This document shows positions 8,067 through 20,310 of a stretch of 33,463 bases of DNA, piece after piece. The DNA comes from Candidatus Altimarinota bacterium (GTDB lineage Bacteria; Patescibacteriota; Gracilibacteria; BD1-5; UBA6164): assembly GCA_020629795.1 (NCBI GenBank), contig JAHDCR010000008.1, positions 1 to 33,463 of the forward strand. The letters are read 5' to 3'. The notes under the pieces were generated by a model. The model searched no databases. It worked only from the letters and a program-made list of their open reading frames with translations, and had not been told where the DNA came from. Both the position numbers and the translations under genes were made by a program. Numbering within the stretch: the stretch's first letter is position 1; each line of letters starts with the position of its first letter.

Positions 8067-9119
8067 ATGATTTCAAAAGTTTTACAAAAAGCCATAGAGC
8101 TATGAGCATCAGATATAATCATATCACCAAAAAGTTATCCAGCTGTAAAAAAGAGTGGTGAAATTATTTATTTAGAAGATTTTTGACTTGTAAGTCCTGA
8201 AGAATTAGAAAATGAGATTTTTTCTATGATTCCAGAAAGACTGAAAAAAGAATTTAAAGAAGAAATGGAACTTGATTTTTCCATGCAAGCTGATTGACTC
8301 GGGAGATTTAGGGTAAACTGATTTAAACAAAAATATGGTTATGGACTTGTATTTAGAATTATTTCAGATGAAATACCAGAATTCGATAATCTCAATATAC
8401 CTAAAATCATTAAAAGTTTTTCTAATAGAAAAGCTGGACTCGTACTTATAACTGGTTGAGTAGGATCATGAAAATCAACAACTTTAGCTTCACTGATTAA
8501 CGAAATCAATAAAAACTACAAAAAACATATTATCACTATCGAAGACCCTATCGAATTTGTACATTCAAGCAAATTATCACTTATTGAACAAAGAGAAATT
8601 TGAAGCTCTACTCATAGCTTTGAAAATGGTCTAAAATATGCATTAAGACAAGCAAGTGACGTAATTATGATAGGAGAAATGAGAGATCTCGAAACTTTTA
8701 GACTGGCACTCAGAGCTGCAGAAACAGGAAATCTTGTATTCGCAACACTTCATACATCCGGAGCTGCAAGAACTATTTCTAGAATCATAGATATGTTTCC
8801 TGGTGATGAAAAAGCTTATATCAGAACTCAAGTAGCAGAATCACTCTTAGGAGTTGTATGGCAAGATTTGATCAAAAAAGAGGATTGAACTCGGATTGCA
8901 GCGACAGAAGTACTTGTAAAAAATAAGGCAATTGAAAACATGATTCGAGAAAGCCAATTACATCAAATAAATTGAGCAATCGAGACTGGTAAGGCTGACT
9001 GAATGGTTCCAATGGGAAGATACTTGTCATACTTATTAGATAGATGAGAGATATCCAAAGCTATCTATGACACCCACATGCAACGATACTGATTAGCAGA
9101 AAAAGAAGATGACGAATAA
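8067..9119 (+). CDS. pilT: PilT-like type IV pilus retraction ATPase
   Basis: A 350-aa hexameric secretion ATPase. An N-terminal PAS-like domain (DIIISPKSYPAVKKSGEI) precedes RecA-like motifs: Walker A G131-V-G-S-G135-K-S-T with both glycines encoded by UGA, the Asp box HIITIEDPIEFVH, Walker B VIMIGEMRDLETF, and the His box LVFATLHTSGA. The GEMRD and AETGNLVFATLHT wording is typical of PilT (retraction) rather than PilB, and the length fits PilT. It powers pilus retraction at the inner face of the membrane, giving twitching or DNA/host-cell contact. No other pilus gene is in the window. It ends in a terminator overlapping the stop codon. Confidence 0.88.
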
Positions 9120-9134
9120 TCATCTTTTTTTTTA
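9106..9134 (+). terminator. Terminator overlapping the pilT stop codon
   Basis: Stem aagatga (9106-9112) with tcatctt (9120-9126), then a run of T. The TAA stop (9117-9119) is in the loop. Confidence 0.8.
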
Positions 9135-9168
9135 TTTATTTTTTTAAAAAGGATAGTACAATTGTCAT

Positions 9169-9663
9169 ATGAAAACGAAACAAGAGCTCCGAGATTTTAT
9201 TAATGATACATTTAGTTCTATTTCACCCGAGGAAATAGAACTAAAAAGTTGTCAAATACGTTCAAAAATAGAACATTATTTTGATATAAATACGTTTACA
9301 CGAGTATGTATTTATGAAAACTACTCAGATGAAGTTATTACAAAAAACCTTATTGATTCATTGCGAATAAAGTGATTAAAAATTTATACTCCTCAGATGA
9401 TATGAGAAACTGAAATGATACTTATCGATGAAGAATATGAACATTATGAAAAAGAAATAGATGTTTTTATTGTTCCAGGGAGAGCATTTACACCTGATGG
9501 AAAACGTTTAGGGAGAGGGAGGTGATACTATGATAGGTTTTTATCAAATAAACTATATAAAAAATCTAGAAAAATAGGGATATGTTTTGATTTTCAAATC
9601 CTAGAAGATATACCAGTACAAAAATACGATATATTAATGAACAAAATTATTAGAAATGATTAA
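9169..9663 (+). CDS. 5-formyltetrahydrofolate cyclo-ligase family protein
   Basis: A 164-aa protein converting 5-formyl-THF to 5,10-methenyl-THF with ATP, salvaging a dead-end folate. The N-terminus KTKQELRDFIND has the K/R pattern of the family. The signature is VPGRAFTPDGKRLGRGRGYYDRFL, in which the second-last glycine of GRGRGYYD is UGA, followed by KIGICFDFQILEDIPV and YDILMNKII. It is slightly short (180-200 aa is usual) because the central region is condensed. An AAAAAGGA lies about 17 nt upstream of ATG 9169. The stop overlaps the start of the amidase gene (ATGATTAA), which couples the two. Confidence 0.9.
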
Positions 9664-10756
9664 AAAAACCATCAGCATACTATTAATCTGTTTAGCCTGC
9701 ATTCCATTACAGTCTATAGCCATAGAACCTGTACTCACCCCATGAGATAAACCATTTATAATACCAAGAGCTAGTTGGGGTGCAAATAGCCAATATAATT
9801 CAAAAACTGATATTTACTGGCAAAACATATTACAATCAAGAGAGCAATACTTAGCTCCTGTGCGATCTCAAGCATCTATTGACTATGCAGCTAAAAAAAA
9901 TAAAGATATAGAGGAGTATCTCTATTGAAATTTTCTATACCAATTTACATCTCAAGAGACCATTAGATCAAAAGACAATGATTCATATATCTATGCTTGG
10001 CCGTTAAAATATACTAATTATGTAGATTCTATCGTGATTCATCATACACATTCAGAGTATGATGATACTAATTCATGACTGCAAGACATACATAGATACC
10101 ATTCATTACAGAGACAGTGGTGAGACATCTGATATAATTATATAATTTGATATGATTGAGTTATATATGAAGGTCGGGAAGGATGAGATTATGTTGTAGC
10201 AGCTCACTCAAAATATAACAATTTTGCTACAGTATGAATAGCACTTATCTGAAACTATGATAGTGAGTGAATCACTGAAAAACAGTATCAATCACTTGAG
10301 TCATTAGTACAATATTTAATTATAAAATACTGAATTGACTTAAATAAAAAACGTTATTATCATATGGACTGTAGTGGAGTTAAATGTGATACTTTTCATC
10401 TTGAAACCTATTTAGATGATACACTTATATGACACAGAGATGCTACACATACAACTTGTCCATGAGAGAAACTCTATGAACAAATACAAGAAATTAAAAA
10501 TAATAATTTAGAATTTTCTGCTGGATTGAAACCCGTACTAAGATGAGTTAATACGCATGAGGACCCAAGCAATAAAAATGAAACAGATACGAGTCAAATT
10601 CAGAAAATATTAAAAATTCTCAGAAGTTATTCTCAGAGTGAAAAGCAAGATATTATTCATCTCATAGATCAAAAAAAATCAGAAACCAGTGATAGGGAAC
10701 TTATAAAAAAACTGCAAACTATTAGACTTGCAGCAGTATTGAGTTTAAAAGAATAA
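9656..10756 (+). CDS. Secreted N-acetylmuramoyl-L-alanine amidase (PGRP/Amidase_2 type)
   Basis: A 366-aa exported zinc amidase cutting the MurNAc-L-Ala bond of peptidoglycan. A signal peptide MIKKTISILLICLACIPLQSIA opens the protein (cleavage predicted after SIA). After a linker of about 100 residues comes the PGRP fold: IVIHHTH (zinc ligand His129 or His130), RQWGDIGYNYIIGYDGVIYEGR, VAAHSKYNNFATVGIALIGNY, and GHRDATHTTCPG with ligands His260 and Cys268. The C-terminal 80 residues are charged and helical with no named domain. The start ATG overlaps the folate gene's stop. It may remodel the cell's own wall or attack that of a neighbour or host; sequence alone does not say. Confidence 0.92.
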
Positions 10757-10757
10757 T

Positions 10758-11339
10758 CTATCAAAACTTTCTATCAGATTTTTTAAGTTGTAATTCTTTC
10801 ATAAAGCTATCTGATATCTCTGTCTTAACACTCGTTGGCTGAGAAATACTATGTATTTCTACTGAATTATTAATTGTATCATATACTCAAAACGTACAGG
10901 TATTTGTCTTATGAGCTGATATCTCTCCGGGATTAAAAAGCAGGCATTCTCAGATATATTCTTGTTTGAGATGATGATTGTGACCATAAAACACGGCATC
11001 AAAGTCTCCACTTTTAGCAGCTAAATCAGCCAAAAGTGGATAATGAGTAAGAAATACCGACTTCCCTCAAACTTGACAAACATCAAATGTTTCATCTGAT
11101 ACTATTGAGCCATTATTAGCCTCTAGGAATTTTTTTGTTATTGCAACTCTTGTACCATCATTATTTCACCAAACTAAATGCGTTGGAATGTCTTGAGATG
11201 CAAGCATTCTAGCTATTCAACCATTTATAAGGTCTCAAAGGCAGAATATCATCTCAACTCAAAGATCAGGTATTTGTTGTAAAACTCTTGAGAGATTATC
11301 AAAGTTTTCATGAATATCTGAAATTACTAAAATTTTCAT
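10758..11339 (-). CDS. YfcE/MJ0936-type metallophosphoesterase
   Basis: A 193-aa calcineurin-like phosphoesterase. Metal motifs appear in order: ISDIHEN (D-x-H), FCLGDLING (GD), VWGNNDG (GNND), LTHYPLLAD (H) and FYGHNHH (GHxH), then LFNPGEIS. This is the compact YfcE family, which hydrolyses phosphodiesters in vitro and whose cellular substrate is generally unknown. Glycines in the LGD, WGN and VGGK elements are UGA. It is convergent with the amidase gene: the two stops are 1 bp apart (10756/10758), and no terminator hairpin is obvious between them. Confidence 0.87.
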
Positions 11340-11496
11340 AAGTAAAACAAATTAAAAAGTAGGAGAGAGTAACTATGTAAATTATATGCGTAGATAAGTT
11401 TTATAACATTAATTATTTAATTTTATATATTTTAAGGCTTAAAACTAAAAAATACTATAAACTGTAAGATACTACGATTCCAAGAACTGTCTACTA

Positions 11497-11532
11497 TATC
11501 ACTTAACATAAGTTATATTATGTTAAGTGATA
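11497..11532. repeat. 15-bp perfect inverted repeat upstream of the glycosidase gene
   Basis: TATCACTTAACATAA (11497-11511) and its exact reverse complement (11518-11532) flank a 6-nt spacer GTTATA. No T tract follows on either strand, so it does not look like a terminator. It lies in the 282-bp divergent gap (11340-11621), 90 bp before ATG 11622. Operator, cruciform, stable 5' UTR hairpin or a remnant of a mobile element's end are all possible. The rest of this gap is AT-rich with a TATAAT at 11601-11606 and no other structure I can name. Confidence 0.75.
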
Positions 11533-11621
11533 GGTATAAAGATATATTACTCCCTATTATAAGAAATTTTACAATATTTAGAAAAATATTTTTATATGTA
11601 TATAATATGCTTACTTATTAT

Positions 11622-12671
11622 ATGAAAAAAAATATGAAAAAAATTCTCTTTGTGTTTTTACTATTCTCTCTCCCCTCTATTTCTTATGGAAATGTATTTA
11701 CTCAGATTAATTCTAGAGATATAAAAATAGAATATATAACGTATACTGTTGGATCTGAAATTTATGATTTAAAGGTATGATTATCTGACGATGTAGCAAC
11801 AATTTCAGCTATTTCAAGGGACTACTGAGCTATATCTGGTATTAATTGAGTCTTTTTTTGTCCTGCTGATTACAGTGCATGTAAATGAAAAAACTATACT
11901 ATCAATGAACGATTTGAGGATTGAATAGATCTAAGCTTTTACCCTGATACAGGGGAGAGAGGGGTATTTTGATGGGATCAAGACACTATCCCCTTTATTC
12001 ATCAAACTTGAAAAATTAACAGCTCAGAAAGAAATAATATCTTTGAGTGACTTGGGAACTTTCCCATACTTTATGCAAATGGAAAAAATATGCTAGAATA
12101 CTATCATGATGTATGACTCTATGATGCAAAAATGTCAGCTAGTATGAAACGTCACTTTATTTGCTCTAATAAAGAAAAAACTGAAATTTTCTTTGGGAGT
12201 ACTTCTTCTACGTCATTAGACAATTTAGCTCCTGCTCTCTATGATATTTGATGTTGGGATGGATTAAATTTAGATGCTTGAGCCTCAACTTATTTTAATT
12301 ACAACTGACGAGAGTTAGAAAAATGATCACGTAAGGTCTTGGATGGTTTTTTTATTGTACCAAAGACATTTGATGCAATAGCAATAAACAAAAAACTAGA
12401 TTCTGCTATGCCTGAGATTACGCGAGTATTCAAGCGTTATCCAAAACAGTCAGCTTTAGCTAAAATCACAGCTGTGAGAGAGTATCTTAAAAAATACAGA
12501 TGAGATATGTATGAAACATATTCAAAAGATATATTTGATTCAAATGGAGATCTAAATTGATATAGCTTAGAAGTAACAGATACATATATACTCCAAAAAA
12601 TATATTTATTCAATATATTAGATATAGAGCTTAAAAAGTTATATAACTCAATTTCAAGTAGCACATCTTAA
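11622..12671 (+). CDS. Secreted phosphodiester glycosidase (NAGPA/DUF2233 family)
   Basis: A 349-aa exported protein. The N-terminus MKKNMKKILFVFLLFSLPSISYG is a signal peptide, so start 11622 (or 11634) is preferred over the in-frame ATG at 11520, which would add a non-signal tail. The catalytic fold follows: ISGINGVFFCPADYSACK (the xNGxFF element), a middle RNNIFEGLGNFPILYANGK, MKRHFICSNKEKTEIFFG, and DGLNLDAGASTYFNYNGRE, the LNLDGGxS-like signature of the family. It is related to the mammalian 'uncovering enzyme' that removes GlcNAc from phosphodiesters; bacterial members act on exopolysaccharide or teichoic-like glycans. Many glycines, including those of LDAGAS, are UGA. The stop overlaps the convergent murD stop by 4 bp. 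Confidence 0.85.
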
Positions 12672-14017
12672 TAGCTTTTTACTGCCTGTATAAACTCGTC
12701 TGCTTTATGAGTATAACTCTTCCATAAGGAAAAACTTGGAGCACCACAAGACAGCAGAGCGCTCCTGCCTGGCAAAGTTGTTTTAAAAGCAAAATCTACT
12801 CATTTTTTCATACTTCTCGTTTTGATAAACTGTAGAGTTCTCCCCTCTATTTCTACTTCAAACGCAATTTCATAATCTCTCACTTCTATCTCAGGAAATA
12901 TAAGTTCACTTGTGTCAGGAAATGCAATGATATTTTGTATACTAGAGTTTAGGATTAGATATCGCAGATCTGAAAACTCAAAACCACTATCTTGTCCTCA
13001 AATAAATAATGTCTGTAACTCTCAATCAAAGGTCTTTATTGCTGCTATTGTACTTTGAGGAGTTGTTGCTATTGCATCATTTATAAAACGAATACACTCA
13101 AAAGTTCATATATCCTCTATTCTATGAGGAAGTCACTTAAATGAGGTTAATTCAGATTGTAGAGCATTACTAAGCCTTTCTTGTGAAATTCCTATATTAT
13201 CAAGTATAGCGATGACTCACGAGATATTCTTTCTATTATGCTCTCCGTTTAAAGCAACTGATCATGAGGAAACGACCTTAGCATCAATATAAAAATTATT
13301 TTCGTCATAGGTATAACTTCACTTTGTATCAAAAAATACTTTAGATTCTTTTATATGAGTTATATCACTCTCTTGAGATAAATCTCCATGAATAATTTTG
13401 ATATTCGAGTTACGAAGTATATTTATTTTTGCCTCCTTATAAATAGTAAGTGAGTCGTAGTGCCAATCTAAATGGCATGGATATATATTATTGAGATATC
13501 ATATAAATAGATGAGGACAGAAGTCTTGTAACATATAGCTCGAGAGTTCGTAAACTATATAGTCATAGCTCGCTAGTAAGTCAATTTCATCAAGCACTGG
13601 TGTTCAAATATTTCACACAAGCTGCACCTTGAAGTCTAGTTTTTGCAGTAACTGATATAGCAAAGTAGAGCATGTAGACTTCCCTTTTGTTCCTGTAATA
13701 CCAATAACTTTTCAGCTATAATTACTAAAAAATATTTGTGTGCTTGAAATAAATTTATCTCTATATGGTAATAGCTCTGGTTGAAATGGTGATACCCCAG
13801 GAGATTTTAAAATAATATCATAATCATTTAAGTCTGATAAATAATTATCTCATGTAATAATTTGTACATTATAATTATCAGCTAATGTAACACTACTCTT
13901 ATCAAGAATTGTTATATCAGTAATTCCCTGAGAAATCAAAAATCTTAAGTTACTCTGCCCTTCTCTTCAATATCAGAGTATAGCTATTTTTTTATTTTTT
14001 AGCTCTTGTATTTTCAT
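12668..14017 (-). CDS. murD: UDP-N-acetylmuramoyl-L-alanine--D-glutamate ligase MurD
   Basis: A 449-aa cytoplasmic ligase that adds D-Glu to UDP-MurNAc-L-Ala. A Rossmann N-domain starts KKIAILGYGREGQSNL. The ATP loop GTKGKST is at residues 109-115. Mur-ligase motifs follow: YELSSYMLQD, NNIYPCHLDWHYDS then YKEAK, LNGEHNRKNISG, and GLPHRIED then FINDAIATTPQST, where MurD proteins have FINDSKATN. The length matches E. coli MurD (438). Gly14 and Gly16 of the N-domain loop and the G of NGEHN's neighbour are UGA-encoded. It is 2 bp downstream of dedA. The presence of murD means the cell makes its own peptidoglycan precursors. It is the only mur gene in the window. Confidence 0.95.
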
Positions 14018-14019
14018 AC

Positions 14020-14706
14020 TTATTTCTTCTTTTTATGATTCTTTTTCTCTTCTAGTTCGTGATTATGCTCTATAGTTTTTTCTATTTTTTTCAGTTTTTT
14101 TGCTTGTGATTTAACATATGCAATGTAGAGCATTATTGCTGTTCAAAGGAGGATTACTATTACTAAAAAAGCATCTGATAAGAGTTTTTTAACGAGTTCA
14201 TCATTTTTACCAGCTACATATCAAATAGTGAGTAAAACAGCGTTCCATGTCCCAGCTCAAATACATGTTAGGATTACAAATAATCCATAATTCATTTTAA
14301 AAATACCAGCTGGAATTGAAATTAGTTGTCTCACTGCAGGTATAAATCGTCCAACTAACATGGTAATAGCTCCATGAGAAGCAAAGTATTCCTCAGATTT
14401 TTGATAGTGAGATTCTCGAATTAGAATATATTTACCATATTTATGAATCATACGTCTCACGATTACGGCTCCATATTTCATACCAATATAATAATTAAGA
14501 GTCGCTCACGCTAAAGCTCCTAAAGTACCAGCTAAAAAAGCTAGGAAAATATTCATTTCTCAAAGAGCCGATAAATAACCAGCTGGGAGCATCGCAACTT
14601 CACTTGGAAATGGAATAAATGAAGATTCTATCACCATCATAAGAAATATTCAAGCGTAACCTATTTCTCAAATGAGTCCTAAAATAATATCAACAATATG
14701 ATGCAT
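14020..14706 (-). CDS. DedA-family membrane protein (VTT domain)
   Basis: A 228-aa polytopic protein. ESSFIPFPSEVAMLPAG near residues 25-41 is the DedA motif 1 re-entrant hairpin with the key Glu. AGTLGALAGATLNYYIGMKYG is the G-rich helix, and GRFIPAVRQLISIPAGIFKM is the second re-entrant motif (F/GRF.P..R). The C-terminus after the last membrane helix is a highly charged Lys/Glu tail. DedA relatives (UptA) return undecaprenyl phosphate across the membrane for wall synthesis. With murD only 2 bp downstream, that role is plausible here but inferred. The start ATG 14706 gives MHHIVDII; no ribosome binding site is evident. Confidence 0.9.
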
Positions 14707-14789
14707 GTTTTATAGTTTAAAAATATTGCTAGTACTATACTCAGACAGCAAAAAAGACCAAATTATTAGTCTTTGTTTATGCTATTATT

Positions 14790-15125
14790 TTATAGTAATT
14801 TAGAACCTTTTTCGACTTCTCTCTCTAGATTACTCAAAACTACTCCTTTTTTTGTATGAACTCATAAGATCAAAAACTCACTCATAAACTTCCCTATTTG
14901 CTTAGGCTCAAAATTTACGACTCAGAGTATTTGTTTTCAAATAAGATCTTGGTGTGTATATAGCTGAGTTATTTGAGCTGAAGTTTTTTTGATTCAAATT
15001 TCTGAGCCAAAATCTACCCACACTTTGTAGCTTGGATTTCTAATTTCTGGGAAATCTTGTACATCTATAATCGTTCCAACTCTGATATCTACGGATTCAA
15101 AGTCTTGCCAAGAAATAGTTTTCAT
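14790..15125 (-). CDS. csaA: CsaA/YgjH-type tRNA-binding domain protein
   Basis: A 111-aa single OB-fold tRNA-binding protein, MKTISWQDFESVDIRVGTI. It continues with NPSYKVWVDFGSEIGIKKTSAQITQLY, GKQILGVVNFEPKQIGKF, SEFLILGVHTKKGVVLS, then EVEKGSKLL, the complete CsaA layout (about 110 aa). CsaA binds tRNA or acts as a secretion-related chaperone; its precise job is unsettled. It lies directly downstream of ftsH: the ftsH terminator ends 5 nt before its ATG, so its transcript must come from readthrough or from a promoter within ftsH's 3' end. Confidence 0.88.
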
Positions 15126-15130
15126 ATCCA

Positions 15131-15172
15131 ATAATAAAAAATACTTAGAGTTAATCTAAGTATTTTTTATTA

Positions 15173-15173
<1 letters not shown>
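15131..15173 (-). terminator. 19-bp terminator between ftsH and csaA
   Basis: A perfect 19-bp inverted repeat (15131-15149 with 15155-15173, loop GTTAA) contains A6/T6 tracts, so it is bidirectional in form. The ftsH stop (15173-15175) touches its edge and the csaA ATG begins 6 nt past the other edge. Confidence 0.8.
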
Positions 15174-17054
<1,881 letters not shown>

Positions 17055-17077
<23 letters not shown>

Positions 17078-17189
17078 TCGCGTATTTCTTATCTAAATTG
17101 TATAATAAAAAGAGCACTAATATAGTGCTCAGATATTGTAAGAGAAAGGTATATGATTGCAAAAGAAATTTTGCTTTGAAAATACTCAT
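17055..17189 (-). CDS. Possible small membrane protein overlapping the ftsH start
   Basis: Uninterrupted 44-codon minus-strand ORF from ATG 17189 to TAA 17055, MSIFKAKFLLQSYTFLLQ.. then YLSTILVLFLLYNLD and a charged end KKYANDKEKRS. This is the shape of a single-pass membrane microprotein. It overlaps the first 23 nt of ftsH in another frame, so it could be translationally coupled. Against it: a terminator-like hairpin (17112-17130) lies inside the frame, no ribosome binding site is visible, and an ORF this short can occur by chance with only two stop codons in the code. Confidence 0.3.
17112..17130 (-). terminator. Terminator-like hairpin in the ftsH 5' region
   Basis: GAGCACTA / TAGTGCTC (8 bp, loop ATA) is followed on the minus strand by five U, 35 nt before the ftsH ATG. 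No complete minus-strand gene lies upstream of it, so it may be a leader attenuator or heat/stress-sensitive hairpin rather than an operon terminator. I see no leader peptide with biased codons. Confidence 0.5.
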
Positions 17190-17287
17190 AAGTAATTACA
17201 AAAATACCTTAGCTTATTGACTTCTAGATTAAATATGTGTTATAATAACAACATAAAACATAGAAATAATTTTTATAAATAAAATTT

Positions 17288-20263
17288 ATGCAAAATTGAT
17301 CAAATAAACCAAAAGGCTTATGAAGTATGATAAGTAGATATCATACAATTGTAAGGAAATTAAGACAATCAACAGCTGCTTTGATAAACCCAATATTACA
17401 AGAAAAGTGAAAACAAGTATCTTGAAAAAATTTTTTATCAGATACAGAAACAATATCAGATGAAGAAACTATAAACGATTACATACAAGATAGCTCAGAT
17501 AGCTTAAGATGAATTGATTCTTATGACGATTTATTATGGGTAGAGTGATTCAATCAATGGGATTATGAAGATACTTTCCCTATTTTCTGGAAAAACATAG
17601 TAATTTCTATTCTACATAAATCAGTTGTAAATAATGATCCTTTAAAATGAAGGAGACTGGCACAGAAATTTAAAAACGTTATTGAGAATAATGTACCATC
17701 AAACCTACAAGGCATTATCAAAAAGTGATATTGAAAATGATTTCAGATAGAAAATTTTGACGTAACTCTAATAGATAATGAAATACAATATGCAAATGAT
17801 ATATTCATAGATACAATAAACCTTATTTTTAGACTTAATACGCTTCTCGATGATGATGATTTATCACGTATTGTGAGTAATTTTACAACTCAGGACAGAA
17901 AAAATGATGAGCAATGAATGGATGATAATGGTATCAGTCTCCATAGAGTAGCATTTCTTATAAGAATAAAGGAATCTTGAATACTTTCATGATTTATTGA
18001 GCCTTCATATATAGATGAAATAATAAAATCTCAGTTATTAATACTCTGAATGGAATGAGAAATGACAATATGAGCTGATATATTACTTAAAGAGCTTGAA
18101 GAAGGTACACTTAACAAAGAAAGTTATGCAAACAAAGACCCTGTCGACGAGCATGAGCGATCAGACAAAGTTCTAAGTATGTTCTCTAGTTTCATGGATT
18201 GATTGAACTCTATAAAAAGTAAAACAAAGTCTTTTTGAATTGAAAAGAATATTGTTAAAAATTTACTTTGAACATCAATAAATGACTCGCTTGCAAGAAA
18301 AATATTTAATAACGATAATCCTGTATATAAACTGATTTTTAAAAGTATAGTTTGTTTAGAAGAGTCTGAAACTAAGTGAATTAAATTTGATATTGAATTT
18401 AAAAAGTTTTTATTAAGATTAATGGTCAATTTACCAAAGACGCTCGATAATATTTGAAAGTCTCTTCCCCCTTTGTACATTGCGATGATTAATCTTGAGG
18501 CAGAAAAAAGACTTAATCAAAATAAGCAGGAGTCAATACTAGATTTTCTTAATTTAGTAGGAAGGGTACATGAAAACATTGATTTTTGCATATTTGTAAT
18601 TCTCGGAGATCTAGAAAATATAGATATGATTCAACACCTCAATGAAAGTGATAAAGTTTTCATATTACAGAATTTTTCTGGAGACGAAAGAGAGACTGCT
18701 TTTGAATGATTAAAGATAATGAGTTATGAAGATTTAGTACAACTAAAAAGTCTTAGTAAATCAGAGTTGAAGCTCGCAATTTGAAGTATTAATCAAACAC
18801 TCGAATTGTTTTCTCTCCAGAATCTTAGAAAAGAAATTGAAGAAGATTTACAATGGATACCTACTGATGCTCCTTGATATATAGATTTACAATCGCTTTT
18901 AGAAGAAGATACTAGTTCTCAAAATCTAGAAGAGCTTACAACAAGAAAAGATGCAATATATACTCAATCAGAAATAAATGAATCAGCACAAACTCATAGA
19001 CTGATGATGTGAACACTTATTTCTTCTGAAGATAGAAGTCTATTGTTGGAAGACATTTGATTTCTTTATAAATGCTTTTGAAGTATGGAGGTAAAACTGA
19101 AAAGACTATTTGTATATGAAATTTTTGAATTAGATGATGTAAATAGAAACACTATTATTTCACTAATAAGAAATAATGAATGATTTAATTATTCACTACT
19201 AGTTTGAAAATCAAAGGAATTATCAATCTTTGTAGCTAGTAACTTAATGGAAAATGATAATTTACAAGATATTTGGGATTTGTTTACCGAACAATTAGAA
19301 CAAAACTGCATAGTTATAAATAAAAAAGAGGCTTCAGAATTTAATATTTTTACAGAGGCTTTTTGAGAACAATTAGGATTAAAAATACTATTACTCGGTT
19401 TTCCATCTGAACTAAATAAACAAATTCTTAGTATTTGAAATAGATTAAATAGCTCTCAAATACCTTCATTTGTAGATTTTATATGTAAAAATAATGCTAA
19501 AATTCAGGAATCAATTAGATGAGATTTTAGTAAAATTATTTCTCGATTCCAATTTTTATTTAATGTTATAAACTTTTTCTATAGCAAAGAAATAACTATT
19601 TTTAAAGACTCTGGAAAATTATTTAGTTTTTGTATTTTTTGAGAAATGTCTATCAATGACTTTAAGAGAATAGAAGCTAGGCTCGATACTTATGAGATTG
19701 AACAATGAAAGTACGATGTTTTTGTCTCACATATACTTAGGGCTTTAAAGTATGATGATCAATCTTATATTAGAGAACTTACAAATAAAAATAAAAAAGA
19801 AGAATACATAGTCTTATGACAAAAATTATGACTTGAAATAGAAAATATAACTGCATCGAAAATTGATGATAAAATTGACCTATTACTAAAAGAAATATTA
19901 TCTATTTTTAAACCAAGTAACACTTCGTCAACTATGTGAAAATGATGATTAGGTTCTTGAAACTATACAAGGATATTTGCAAGCATGTTAGGAAAATTAA
20001 AAAAAGAATCTAATGAATCATCTGAAGACTATGTAAACAGGATGCTGCACATAAACTGGAATAATATTTATAACTGAGCTGATATTACCGATAAAAAGTT
20101 ATCTTGAATACTCTCAAACTCAGCAGATAGCAATTGAGATTTTTATGATACTATAAAAAACTTCCATCTTGAAGTAATTAAAAGAACTGTAACTAGTAGT
20201 AAAGTAGATATATCATATCTAACTACTTTTTGGGAAGACAAAATTATAAGCTTACTCCCATAA
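17288..20263 (+). CDS. 991-aa hypothetical protein, unrecognised
   Basis: The largest gene in the window. The 991-aa frame is open only with UGA as Gly (dozens of UGA codons; the standard code leaves no ORF longer than 78 codons on this strand). I recognise no domain. It has no signal peptide or convincing membrane helix, and it is rich in Ile, Leu, Lys, Asp, Glu and Asn with long amphipathic stretches, suggesting an alpha-helical cytoplasmic protein, perhaps a repeat/solenoid. The N-terminus is basic (ISRYHTIVRKLRQSTAAL). A small Gly-rich patch (MGKGGLGSGNYTR) occurs about residues 883-895. The Asp-rich LLDDDDLSRI lies near residue 190. It stands alone, 64 bp before the ABC-F gene and divergent from ftsH, so context does not suggest a role. 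Its codon use (many UGA, AT-rich) resembles that of its neighbours. Confidence 0.75.
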
Positions 20264-20310
20264 CTCATTTTCATTTTTTTTATAATTACTTATAATACAT
20301 CTATACGTAT

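Noticed and set aside
8451-8480. UGA as Trp (Mycoplasma-type code 4)
   Set aside because: UGA falls on both invariant glycines of the Walker A motif, where Trp would destroy the site, and UGG is used for Trp elsewhere.
11520-11621. Upstream in-frame start for the phosphodiester glycosidase at 11520
   Set aside because: It would put 34 residues before an otherwise good signal peptide and would start inside the 15-bp inverted repeat; ATG 11622 or 11634 fits better.
17288-20263. Many frameshift-like breaks suggesting pseudogenes in this and most other genes
   Set aside because: The breaks are all in-frame UGA codons. With UGA as Gly the reading frames are continuous and match full-length families.
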